A stretch of DNA of 64,000 bases, taken from NCBI GenBank assembly GCA_010015805.1, contig ML978130.1, forward strand, positions 310,001-374,000. Reading direction: 5' to 3'. A model generated the notes under the pieces. It had not been told where the DNA came from and ran no database searches. It saw only the letters and a program-made list of their open reading frames with translations. Shown in pieces: positions 10,780-20,616 of this stretch. Within the stretch, counting starts at the first letter, position 1. Each line of letters opens with the position of its first letter. The stretch is from Rhizodiscina lignyota (Eukaryota > Ascomycota > Dothideomycetes > Aulographales > Rhizodiscinaceae). The position numbers and the translations under genes are program-made.

Positions 10780-11441
10780 CTACCATCCACCTTGCTGCCT
10801 GCCCTGCTGCTGGCCCTGATTGTACGAGTTGTCGACATTGTTGTCGAAGTTTGACACATCGCCCTCTGCACGATTCGCGTCGCGATCAGCGCCGCCCATC
10901 TTGTCGCCGACCCACTGAGCAGCATCCTTAAGGCCACTACCAATGTCAGATGGGACATTCTCGGCGCCTCCGACAGCCTTGCCGAAGCCTTGCTCAGTGT
11001 CGCGGCCAATGTCGCCGGGAATCTGTATCGCTATGTTAGATGCTTGCTTGTGAGGTCTTTTCATACGAAAGTGACGTACGTTCTCCGCTCTCTGAGTATC
11101 CTGGCGCACGTCCTGGCCCATCTGGTTGTAGTCGCCCTCTGGAATAGAAGTCAGCCGGGTCCGTTCACCCAGTTGTGACAAAGTGGATACCTACCAGCAC
11201 GACCAGTGGCGTAGCCAGTGTCTTGAGCAGCGTTCTGGTCGAAGCCGCCTTGGTTACTGCTGTTATTGTTATTGTCGTTACTATTATAATTGCCGCCTTG
11301 GTTGCTGCTGTTATTATTGTAGTCGCCGCCCTGGTTGCTGCTGTTATTATTGTAGTCGCCTCCCTGGTTGCTGCTGTTATTATCGTAGTTGTCGCTATTG
11401 TTATAGCTATCGCTGTTGCTGTTGCTGTTGTAGTTGTCCAT
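10780..11441 (-). CDS. Asn/Ser/Gly-rich repeat protein, hydrophilin-like
   Basis: Model complement(join(10780..11022,11080..11138,11195..11441)), 182 aa. I do not recognise a named family. The N-terminal half is very hydrophilic, with tandem copies of an 11-residue unit (DYNNNSSNQGG). The C-terminal half contains IPGDIGRDTEQGFG and AAQWVGDKMGG, then NQGQQQGRQQGGW. Two tiny introns (57 and 56 bp) with GT..AG ends restore the frame exactly: GRAG to EGDYNQMGQ, then RAEN to IPGDIGR. The composition (Gly, Asn, Gln, Asp; almost no hydrophobics) resembles stress hydrophilins and LEA-like proteins. That role is inferred. No signal peptide or membrane segment is visible. Confidence 0.7.
11280..11400 (-). 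repeat. 33-bp coding minisatellite in the Asn-rich protein
   Basis: About three to four imperfect 33-bp units, each encoding an 11-residue NNSSNQGG-type unit. Adjacent units are nearly identical, which suggests recent expansion or gene conversion. Confidence 0.7.
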
Positions 11442-12456
11442 GTTGATCTTTGTTTTGTGTGGAGGTATATTTGAGGTCTATGTCGGAATGCTCTGATTGA
11501 GAATTTGGAGTGTGTTTGCTTGAGATCGAAAGAAGCAGAATGATTGACAGGAAAAGAGTTTAAATACGGCGAGAGCTTTGATGTACGTAGCAGTTGTTCT
11601 TTCTTTTGCAAGGGTAGCTCATCCTGTTTGCAGCTTCAAAGTAAGCTCCACCGACGTCATTTGCGGCAAGGATAGGCCACTGAGGTTTTAAGGGTCATTG
11701 CAGGTGTTGCGATACCTGTGATAAACCTGCTTTCTGGGCCATTTTGCTGAAGTGAAACATGGTGCCTTGTGGGAGCGGAAAGCGTGAGAATCGGACGATC
11801 GGTGAACCCCGTTGACGCCATTTCCAAGCCATCATGCAATCAAGATGCGATGACCAAGGGTCCTCAGCTGCAAGACAGAAAGCCCTCGTTCTATCGGCCG
11901 TCGAGACCCCTCGTATATTTGCAATGCCTCAATTTCAGCTTTGGGGTAACACGCTAGAGATGCACGATCGAAGGCGAACGAGCCGGATAATAGAGATCTA
12001 GCGGGGAGCAAATCGGAGATGCCGCCGCACGTGTAGGATAATAGTCAATCACATCCGATCCCGAAGCGCAGAGATTTATTGCCAAAGAACAACACTTCTT
12101 TGGAGAAACAGAACTGCCTCTCCCTTTTAAACTTCTTTACAGATTACATACACCTTTAATGAGTTATCCTCTCAACGAGTCCCATCCGCGAGCCACCTGT
12201 AGTTACCTCCGTTAGCCGCACCTTCGATTCTCCCTTCGTAAGAACCACTTCATGTTGGATGGCCTATCATTCGCCGGACACGTCGGATAGTATATCCGAG
12301 CGTTCACTTGTATGTATAGCTTGAAATCACCCTTCTATCGAGGCCTCAACGAAATTCAACGAACAAAATCTTTCCTTCGTCTGACAGATGATCTTGGACA
12401 AACCCCAAGGGGACAGAATAGGCTCTCAAGCGCGAGTGCATAGAATCTCAGTCCCA
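11442..12456. other. Intergenic region containing dispersed repeat copy A
   Basis: Upstream region of the Asn-rich protein and 3' flank of the regulator fragment. Apart from the repeat at 11905-12118 I see no gene. Confidence 0.5.
11905..12118. repeat. Dispersed repeat, copy A (pairs with 27905-28114)
   Basis: About 210 bp that aligns collinearly with 27905-28114. Shared blocks include GCACGATCGAAGGCGAACG, CACTTCTTTGG/GACTTCTTTGG and AAATCGGAGA. Many differences are C/T or G/A, as expected of old or RIP-mutated copies. No coding frame is preserved. Confidence 0.7.
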
Positions 12457-13468
12457 TCAAACCTCTTCATTATTTCCTCCGGAAATTTGTACCTTGTCGA
12501 ACCTGAATCGTGCCCTCAGGATGGTGCAGAACTTTGAAGTGTCATATTCAACATCCACAGTGTCGAACGCGTATAGCTAGACAAGTTCAGAACGTGTAGA
12601 GGGGGCTAGTGTCAATCGCAAGACTTACCTGGTCGAACATGGAGGCGTCCCAGAAGTTCGTGTCGAGTCCCATACTATCAATGAGATAGCCCGAGTTTGC
12701 GATCAATCCGTCCATTGCTTGTGGTGGCATTTCCGATATGGAAAAGGTGGTGTCCATCCGCGAAGCATTCTCAATCGAATTGTTATTCTGTGGCAAATTC
12801 CTTGAGTCTTTGCGCTGCTCCGGGTCCATCTGCTTCATCCAACCCACCACAGAAAAAACCATGTCATACATGAGAGATGCGCCCATCCGCGATTTCACTT
12901 CCTGTCGTGGCCTTACGACTTCTTGCGAGGCTTCCTGACGCAGAAGGCAAATCAATCTTGCTATAATATGGAGCTCGTCCCCTTCCACTGTCGAGCAGGT
13001 GCTCAGCAAGTCTACTGCCCGCTGAATGGCAATTTCACTCTGGATAACCTCGAACTTAGGTAGGCCTTTTGTCAGACTCAGCTTCAGGAGTGCCAGGCAG
13101 GCATATCCAAGGCTCTTCCAATAAGCTCGAGGGTAATATGTTTGCACGGGCAGGCTCCGGGTGGAGTCGGTTCCATCTGCTTGTGCTGAAATAAGAGGTG
13201 TAGCGACAAATAACTGTATCAATCTTGTGGCACAACCGAATGCAGAAAGTCGCAGTTGTGTGGCTTCAGATGTCCTCAGCTTTATGGCTTGGTTGAGCCC
13301 AAAAGAGTAGAGATTGAGCTTGGCCACAAGTAGTGAAAACTCAATCCTGCTGCCCAACTTCGCTTCCGTCGTTCTCATTGAGTCGGCTAAGACGTTCAAG
13401 TCTGATTCAAGCATGTTCAACAGTCCAAAATGAGTGGTGTCTTTATCAGTGATTGGGTTAGTAGACAT
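12457..13468 (-). pseudogene. Orphan C-terminal part of a Zn2Cys6 transcription factor
   Basis: An open frame from 13468 (MSTNPITDKD) runs to a stop at 12587 (293 aa). A good GTAAGT intron (12577-12628) would instead give an end at 12457. The sequence resembles the second half of fungal Zn2Cys6 regulators: LRLSAFGCATRLIQLF, YYPRAYWKSLGYACLALLKL and the C-terminal FWDASMFDQ. There is no zinc cluster and no first half of the regulatory domain. Its first ATG is only 30 bp after the stop of the complete factor on the same strand, so it has almost no promoter of its own. It is most likely a relic of a second regulator or a cotranscribed piece; a short functional protein cannot be excluded. Confidence 0.55.
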
Positions 13469-13497
13469 CTTCAGTGGTTTCCTGCCCCTAAAAACGT

Positions 13498-16267
13498 TCA
13501 ATATATTATAGGCATATTCAAATTCGAATACTGCTGTAGCAAGAGATCATGATCCATATTCATCGGCTCCTCCCCAAACAGATCATTCCACCACCTATCA
13601 TTATTCGTCGACAGACTGACCTGGATCGCATTCGCCGCCCCCTGCGCAGCCAACAAGCTATCAATATCCAAGATCTCCAGCTCCTGCGACGGATCCAGCA
13701 CGTCCGGGACGTCGTTGAGCGCGTGCACCGCCGGCTTCCCCGTGTTGCTGCTGCACTCCGACACGAGCTGGGCCATGATCTCCGCGATGTCCTTCGCCTC
13801 GTTGTCGATCTCCACGTCGCGGACCTCCATGTTCTCGATCGAGCCGTACTCGATTGAGGTCTGGAAGCGGCAGGTGCGGAAGGACTGGGTCTTGGCGTAG
13901 GTGAACTCGGCGTGGGCGGCGCGGAGGACGCGGCTGTAGGCGCGAGTGAGCTTCCAATAGTGAATTCGGCGTTTGTAGACGGAGAAGACTTGGTAGATGA
14001 AGTTTGTGGTGCTGAGTTTAGGCGCGTTTAGGGGCACGCCGTCGTTGTCGTTGAGGAGAGCGATCTTCATCATGAAGAGGGACGAGAGGTAGAGGGCGTA
14101 GTCGAGGAAGGGCGTTCCAAGGAGATTCATTGGGTCGTTGCTGATGTCTAAGATGAATTTTGCGCTGTCGATTGCCTATGACTTCGTTAGTAAAGCTACT
14201 TGATATTTTTCAACGGACAAGATATCGACAAATAATATAGATCTTAATGGACAACTCAGATCTTTACAAATCATCCAGATATCAACAAAGAATATAAAAC
14301 TCGACAGACAACGTAGAACTCAGCAGACAGCATAGCAGACAGCATAGCATCCAGCAGACAAAGTAGAAATCGTTAGACAAAATAAGTAACATACTGTTTG
14401 TATAATATGCTTCGAGTCTTGTAGTGTTGCAGGTCTGAGAGCATGTTCACCGTTGCTTTCCGTCGCATACGCCAACAACTCCTCCGAAGCATACTCGAAG
14501 GTCTTCAAGCCGAGTAAGACAAACCCAATCTTACTGACAAGATGCATGAAGATAAAGCTACACCCCAGCGCGAAACCAGGAACACTATGAGCGGAGTAGT
14601 TCTCGAAGTTCCATTTTGATCTCTTGGGAAGCTCTGTGTCCCATTGAGTGAGATTTCGATGTGCGTGGTTAGTCTCGATTCTTAGCTTTTCCGCGGATTC
14701 TTCTGGGGCAAAGGCCCAGCGGGTGATTTCGCCCCAGACTTTGCAGACTTTGACCATGTGGCCGAATGTTGCTATATTGTCTCCTTGGGGCGATGGAGTA
14801 TAGAAGGTACGGTTCCCTAATTCGGCTGAGTCGTGTGTCAAGACCTGCTGAAGTTAGCTAATGTGATAAAAAAGAGACAACAGGAAACGACAAGATGAAA
14901 TAGAAATAATAAGAAATGACAAGAGAAATCAAAACAACAACAAGAGAATCTCACGTCGACATACCGGCCGGAAAAACATAAAATCGTTCTCAGAACTGGG
15001 CAACTGAATATTCACATCTTTTAGGTCAATTAGATGATGTCGAGGGAGACCTGGACTACCCGAAAGCACGTTCTGAGCATGATTTCCAGACGCAAGTAGT
15101 CGTTCTATGACGAAAGCGCCCCAAAAGCACCTTCTCCGGCACTCCCTTATCTTCCAAGGTGCATAAAGCGGAGAAACGGTCAATCGATCTTCCACGACTT
15201 CTTTTCCTAGGTCTAGTGACAGCACCGATCGTATTGCAATTCCTGTATGAATTAGCTGCTAAGTTGGATAATACATTCTCCAAGCCTCTCACCTAGATGC
15301 AACCAAGCTTCTTTGCCACGTTTCATGCTGAACTCGTGCAAAGTGAGCAATAGCATAGCGATAATGAAGTCCAATGTTCCCATTGAAGTTCCGGATAGGA
15401 GGAAGCCAACCGCAGCTTTGCCGTAGAACTCGGCAGCAGCGAGAGGTGTTCCATGTTTGGCAATCTCTGTTGTACTGAACCTGAAACTGGCATATTAGCA
15501 CAGCCTTCTATATACTGATCTGATCATACCTCGCCGCGTGCATACAAATTCCCAATGCTAGTTCAGGGGATAGTTGACCTCGCAAGATCTGGGAAGTGAT
15601 GGTAGGCTTGTGAAAGACACCAAAAATCTCAATGTATGTGGACCGAAGGAAAATTTCCCACATCTGAATTAATCCGCGTTTGTCTGGCTGTGCACATGTG
15701 TCAGGCATCAATCAAAAGGGGTAAAGGGGCCAGGAGGGCCTTACCAGGACCAACCCATGACAACGCCAATTGGGTTCGCTATTTTCTTAGACACTTGATG
15801 TGCGTGGTCAATGACCCTTTGAAGTTCTAACCTGTCAATTGGCGGGACCTCCATCTCATGGAGGTTTCGCAAGGAACTCGTGCCCTCCTCGCTTCTCTCC
15901 TGGAAGTACTGGGCAGCGCCCATCGGCATCTCGGAATGGTCATATCGGAACCCAGGGGATGATGCCTGTGCCCTGCTGAGTCTAGAATTTGCAGGATGAG
16001 CTGAAGCTGCTCCACGAGCTGGCCTTCTTCCCCTCCTATTTGGCAGCGTAGGCCATACACATTCCACGAGAGTGGCCACACAGGTGCCGCATTGAGGGTG
16101 CACGCCATCGCAGCGTACTTTGCGTGATCTATTCTAAGTCAGATTGGATATCTGACAAGTTCTGGCCATACTAACCTGCATCGTGTGCATGCTTGAGCTG
16201 CTCGGATTTCTGCTCGGGCCTGTCGGTTTTCGTGCGCCGGAGGAGCAGGACTTGCACTTGAAGACAT
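13498..16267 (-). CDS. Zn2Cys6 fungal transcription factor
   Basis: Model complement(join(13498..14175,14395..14844,14965..15242,15293..15480,15530..15683,15755..16128,16176..16267)), 737 aa. The zinc cluster has spacing C-x2-C-x6-C-x6-C-x2-C-x6-C (residues ~27-54: ACTRCRSRKVRCDG, then HPQCGTC and VECVWP), split by a 47-bp intron. The regulatory domain follows: FGVFHKPTI, LSPELALGICMHAAR, GTPLAAAEFYGKAAVGFLL, FWGAFVIERLLASGN. The C-terminus is acidic and Asn-rich with RWWNDLFGEE. Six of seven exons join in phase with confidence. The junction between exons 2 and 3 is uncertain: the best-looking donor (GTAAGG at 15744) gives the wrong phase, so I used GTTGGT at 15754 with AG at 15684-15685. The regulon is unknown; the CmcJ-like oxygenase gene lies directly upstream on the same strand. 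Confidence 0.8.
14176..14394 (-). repeat. Degenerate AGCAGACAGCAT-type repeats inside an intron
   Basis: The 219-bp intron of the Zn2Cys6 gene, longer than its 47-120 bp neighbours, is filled with imperfect units of the form CAGCAGACAGCATAG and GACAAAGTAG. The densest part is about 14320-14375. Confidence 0.5.
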
Positions 16268-16722
16268 CCTGCTCAAAACTCAAGTATAGACTCATGAGTT
16301 TGATAGCGACATGGCGAGTTTCGGGATTCTTCTCGGTGGTAAAGAATAGGGGATGCATGTAGACAATCTCATGGCTACGTGTTCGGGGATGTTATATATC
16401 CGGCGATGTTGAATTGGCCGAAAGTTGCCGAAAAATACTATTGAAAACATAGCGCGATTAGCGATTAGGAATCGACAAAGCCAATTTAGACGCCACTGTC
16501 ACTTGGCAACTCCTTTCGATCAAACGTAGTCAGAATAGTCTCACCCGGCCCGAGCACGTTTTAAAGGATGAAGCTGTGATTAGCGACGCTTCGGAAAGCT
16601 AAATCCGGCAAAATACACGTGAACCCACTTGTTGCGCCAAGAAACGTTCAAATCACACGATGTCGCGGATTTACTCGTTATTCTGATCGTTGGACGGACA
16701 AATCTCAATTATTGGAGGTTAT
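16268..16722. other. Short intergenic region upstream of the Zn2Cys6 gene
   Basis: Separates the regulator's ATG from the stop of the oxygenase gene on the same strand. No other gene or clear site seen. Confidence 0.5.
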
Positions 16723-17574
16723 CTAACAGAAAACAAGAGCTCGAACCTCAATCGACACTCTATGTGCCGCATTTTTGGGCGTTCGTGGGTCCTGAAATGC
16801 AGAATGTGGTGCTCTTCCCCCGACGACTTTCGAACCAGGTCGAAACGCGTCACTATCAAAACATTGTAGCATAATTCGTTCATTACAGTCGATCCCCGAC
16901 CAGTAATACCACTGATGTTCATCACTGTATTTGACGCCACCAGTCTCTCCGTCGTGATCAGGATATATATGCTTAATACCGACATATTCTTCCTCCTTCG
17001 CTGAAGATGCAGAGACAATTCCGAGTGGAAACTCTACTACCGGGCCATTTACTGGCATCCAGATGTTGATGATGCGGAAACGCCCCTCCAAGAGCTCTTC
17101 AGCTTCCTTTGGTAGGTGATATCTGACTCTTGCTACTGCTGATGCGGGAGTTTGATCGAGATGGCATCGAGTGAGAGGCGGTCGAGCTGCGTTTGGGTTC
17201 CAGGAGCGGATGGTGTGGTCGAAAATGAAGACTTTTTTACAATTTGGGATGTTGTCAAAAATGAGCTGCTCGACTTCTGGGTAGTAGTTTCTTCTGATGC
17301 TGTCGTCATTAATGAAATCCTTCTCCTTGCTTCGTGGTACATTGCTCAGAAGCTGGAACGAGTCTTTGTCCAGGTTGAATTCGTCTTCCCGACCTCGTGC
17401 ATCCTGCAGAGTAACTGAAAACGCTTCATCGCTGTAATTGCGCTCTGGTTGGCCGGCTGGAGGACTTTCAACGTAGTTGAATGGTGCTGAACCGTCCTTG
17501 GGAACAGAGTAATAATTGATTGTCGTCGTCACAGGCCCTCGAGGTATTTGGTCGTTGACAATAGTAACGGCCAT
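16723..17574 (-). CDS. CmcJ/NvfI (AsaB-like) oxidoreductase
   Basis: A single 283-aa exon. The protein fits the fungal family annotated as CmcJ/NvfI, GA4-desaturase-like or 7-alpha-cephem-methoxylase P8-like oxidoreductases, which act on small molecules in secondary metabolism. Family blocks in order: KKVFIFDHTIR (about 111-121), CHLDQTP, FRIINIWMPVNGPVVEFPL, HQWYYWSGIDCNERIMLQCFDSD, and the terminal VSIEVRALVF. The usual length is 270-320 aa, so it looks full. The H-x-D motif and the late His/Arg block are consistent with a non-haem iron site by analogy to 2-oxoglutarate oxygenases. A TATA-like element lies about 45 bp before the ATG. Confidence 0.88.
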   Translation of the reverse strand: MAVTIVNDQIPRGPVTTTINYYSVPKDGSAPFNYVESPPAGQPERNYSDEAFSVTLQDARGREDEFNLDKDSFQLLSNVPRSKEKDFINDDSIRRNYYPEVEQLIFDNIPNCKKVFIFDHTIRSWNPNAARPPLTRCHLDQTPASAVARVRYHLPKEAEELLEGRFRIINIWMPVNGPVVEFPLGIVSASSAKEEEYVGIKHIYPDHDGETGGVKYSDEHQWYYWSGIDCNERIMLQCFDSDAFRPGSKVVGGRAPHSAFQDPRTPKNAAHRVSIEVRALVFC

Positions 17575-18314
17575 GGCTGACTTGTATTGATTTCGTCACA
17601 TCCACCCTTTGGCACTATATATATTTTTGAAGACATCACGTAAACTAAATCAGGCATGGAAATGGTCGCGTGATGCTGAGATAGTACCATCCTTAGCCTT
17701 CGGCCAAAACCTTCTCGAAGGTCAAATTACCTTTCTACAATAGGGTTGTAAGTAAACATTGATACTGGGAGCAAGTGAAGTGAGGTATTTTGCCGCCGGT
17801 ATGCGGCGGGAATATTCATGCTTAGAGTAGGTGGCTCGGCGACTTCGATGTCAACACGATGTTCCACTTCCGTATGCTCCACGGGTCGACCCAAACGGGC
17901 AAGGGAGGTTTAGTCACTTTAGATTACCAAGCATCATAGCCATTAGGCTATGAGTCTTCTGTTACAGAGGGTACACAATATTTGCTTACGATCCTCTCTG
18001 CTCGACCCATTACTTTTGGAGTTCATGGCTTGCTATGGTCTAGATAGTAAAGTGCGCATCTGCATGTCCTGTCACAGTGATAGATTATGTCCAACGTTTG
18101 AACCAGCCGAGAAAATCAGACCAGTAGTGATCTTTATGTGTATGATTAGATTAAAGCGTTTCTTTCGATATTTTTCCTTCACATGAGTAGAACGCAGCCG
18201 GTGCTGTTATTGCAGTATAGATTATTTGACATCCTTTGATATTACTATTGATTTAAAATATAAGCACGCATGTGATTATACCTGCTATGCCTGAAACCCT
18301 TCAATGTCTGGATT
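17575..18314. other. Intergenic, AT-rich, no gene seen
   Basis: Holds the promoter of the oxygenase gene and the 3' flank of the phosphatase gene. Short frames lack motifs. Confidence 0.5.
17614..17625 (-). promoter_or_regulatory. TATA-like element upstream of the CmcJ-like gene
   Basis: An alternating TATATATA run about 45 bp upstream of the ATG at 17574 on the minus strand. Its position suits a core promoter, but no transcription start is known. Confidence 0.35.
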
Positions 18315-20616
18315 CTATCGTCCCAGAAGAGAGGACGTATATGACATAATGTACTGCCAAAAACACCTATGTGCAACGGAACAAACTTGATTGGTAGAGG
18401 ATGGTCTTTTGAGAATAGTCACCTCATCACCAACTGACCCGTCGCTGCCTTGGATGAAAGTAAATGAAAGCGCAGTAGAGTTGATAACCCGAAGTTTGTT
18501 GAACCCGTAATGTCGTTGATCAAGCTTGGCCGTGATTCGTGCAATGGACTGGTTCGCACTCAACACCACGTGAGATTCGCTGTTGCCGGCCATTCCATTG
18601 ATGATGTGGGTCATTGAGACTGTGGGATTGGTGTAGTATATATTGTCAGTTTTGATAGAAGATGTATCAACAGAACCATTCACAGTCATAGGCCAAAGGC
18701 GCTCGTACCAATGGATGTGACTAGAAATGGTCAGCGGAGAATTGGGTGAGAGCAAGTCAACAGAAATTACTCACCCGGATAGATAGACATCAACCCCATG
18801 TTCAAGTAGAAGAGTCTCAAAAGCCGCGCGTATGTCTTTTTGATAAGCTGAGACCTGAGTGCTATACATGGGCCGGTGAGACATGACAAGAATCCAAGGT
18901 GTCTTACGTCGATCAACAGCAGCCAAGTCCTTAGCAAGCCACTGGTACTGAGCGTAGGCCTTATTATCGTTATAGTCGCCGTCTACCTTCCCAAATGGCC
19001 CACTGTCAGTCACATGGGTGCTTTTCCTGCTAGGGTTTGTCTCGTTTCCTATAATGTTGCTGGCAAAAGGATGTTCTGGACTATTGGCGAAGTCGGTCTC
19101 TCCATCTAAGGAAATGAAATGAGCCAAACCGTAGTCAAATGAATACCACATGTTACCGACACCGCCACCATTTACTCCTCCAGCCATATTGAAGCGATGT
19201 TGATACGCGGTGAAGTTTCTGTGCCAATATTAATAGGAAATACCAATAAGTTGCTCGGGTGTTGTGTACCTCTGAGACGGTGGACAACTATAGTATGAAA
19301 GATCGCTACCCCAATTGGTCTCTCCTTCTTCGGATGTTGTGTTAGAGGTTCCATTGTTCAGGTATGCCGTCAAAAGATTTCCCGGACCGTCAAACTCTGC
19401 ACAAGCAGCCTCGTGGTTTCCGGGTAGAACCATATAAGGTATTTTAGTGGTAATATTGGACATCCCTGATACATCAAACCACCAAGTTAGCATTTTTGGA
19501 TAGTAAACTTCGAATCTATTCGAGGCTTCTCTCAATGTAGATGAGAAGTCTAGGCCATGACGAATTTGCAGTCACGTTATTAGAAAACAACACTTACACT
19601 GTTGCCAAAGATCCCAATTAGATTCGTAAATCACAGACATATCCCCGCCTTGTGGGCTTCCCCAGTTGGGAACTTCTCCAGGAGGCAGTGATGTGTCATA
19701 TTCTGCAATGTCCTCTGGAAAGTCTCCGGGGATCCTGCTGTCTGTGCCATTGTAGCAGACAGGCCACCGATCTTCTGGTGCGCATGGCAAGAAACCCAAG
19801 AACCAATCGTCTGCGTAACTCAGATCCCCTCCGTGCCAAGCAAAGGCGACACCGTCATCAACTGCCTAACAAGTCAAAGGTCAGGACACAGTACTTGTGC
19901 AAGAAATATGTCGGTCGAAAGTTTACCTTTGTCAGGTACTTATGCGTACCAGCAGCGTTCGTGTAGCCCATGTCATTCAATATCACGGCTGTGTACTCTT
20001 TGGCATCTCCGGCAGCACGCGCTGTAGAGAAGTTCAAGATCTCGGAGCGTGTGGTGCCATTAGATGCTGGAATTTGATAGTAGTAAGTCGTATCGGGTCT
20101 CAGGTTGTTGAGTCGTACTTCGTGAAAGAATTGACTGCATTGTGTTACAGTTGTCATAGAACATGGTGGAGTGCGATCATAACTAAATCAATACACACGT
20201 CAGCCTAGTGTCGCATCTCCAAGCTCTCGTCGTGGACATCAGTACTTGGAAACGTACGTATGAGAATAGCCAAATGCCATGCGATTCAAGTTTCTTGGAG
20301 ACGTTCCCCATTGTATAGACGGAGCTCCGTTCAATCCAAATGGTGTTTGGCAATGGATAACAATGCCATCAGGGATATACGCCATAGATATGACATTGAT
20401 ATTGTTCGAAGGGTTGTTCGTGGCCGGTTTCACCGCAGGAAGTTCTACCAAACGTTTAAAACCCTTTCCATCACCACTAACTGATGTATCAACCCAATCA
20501 CCAATTGGAACAGCGGGGCCCATGTATGGATAAGATTGGTCAACCACTGGAAGGGCGCACACAGTAGGACTGAGTAAACCCCCGAATAGCACAGCCGCCG
20601 CCGTGGGCTTCCACAT
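18315..20616 (-). CDS. Secreted purple acid phosphatase
   Basis: Model complement(join(18315..18720,18775..19218,19270..19465,19598..19865,19927..20182,20258..20616)), 642 aa; all five introns (51-132 bp) keep the frame. It hydrolyses phosphomonoesters with a dinuclear metal site. A signal peptide (MWKPTAAAVLFGGLLSPTVC) is followed by a fibronectin-like N-domain ending in LRPDTTYYYQIPAS. Metal-ligand motifs appear in order: GDLSYADDW (~218), GNHEA (~310), VMSHRPMY (His ~474) and GHIHWYER (~508). The acceptor at 19466-19467 was chosen because it gives WDLWQQWMSNITTKIPYMVL, the family order; an earlier acceptor would insert extra residues. Several N-x-S/T sites fit a secreted glycoprotein. The last ~25 residues are not family-typical. 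Confidence 0.93.

Noticed and set aside
11175-11474. Plus-strand Val/Ile-rich frame that looks like a membrane protein
   Set aside because: It is the antisense of the Asn-codon repeat (AAC/AAT read backwards gives GTT/ATT); no independent support.
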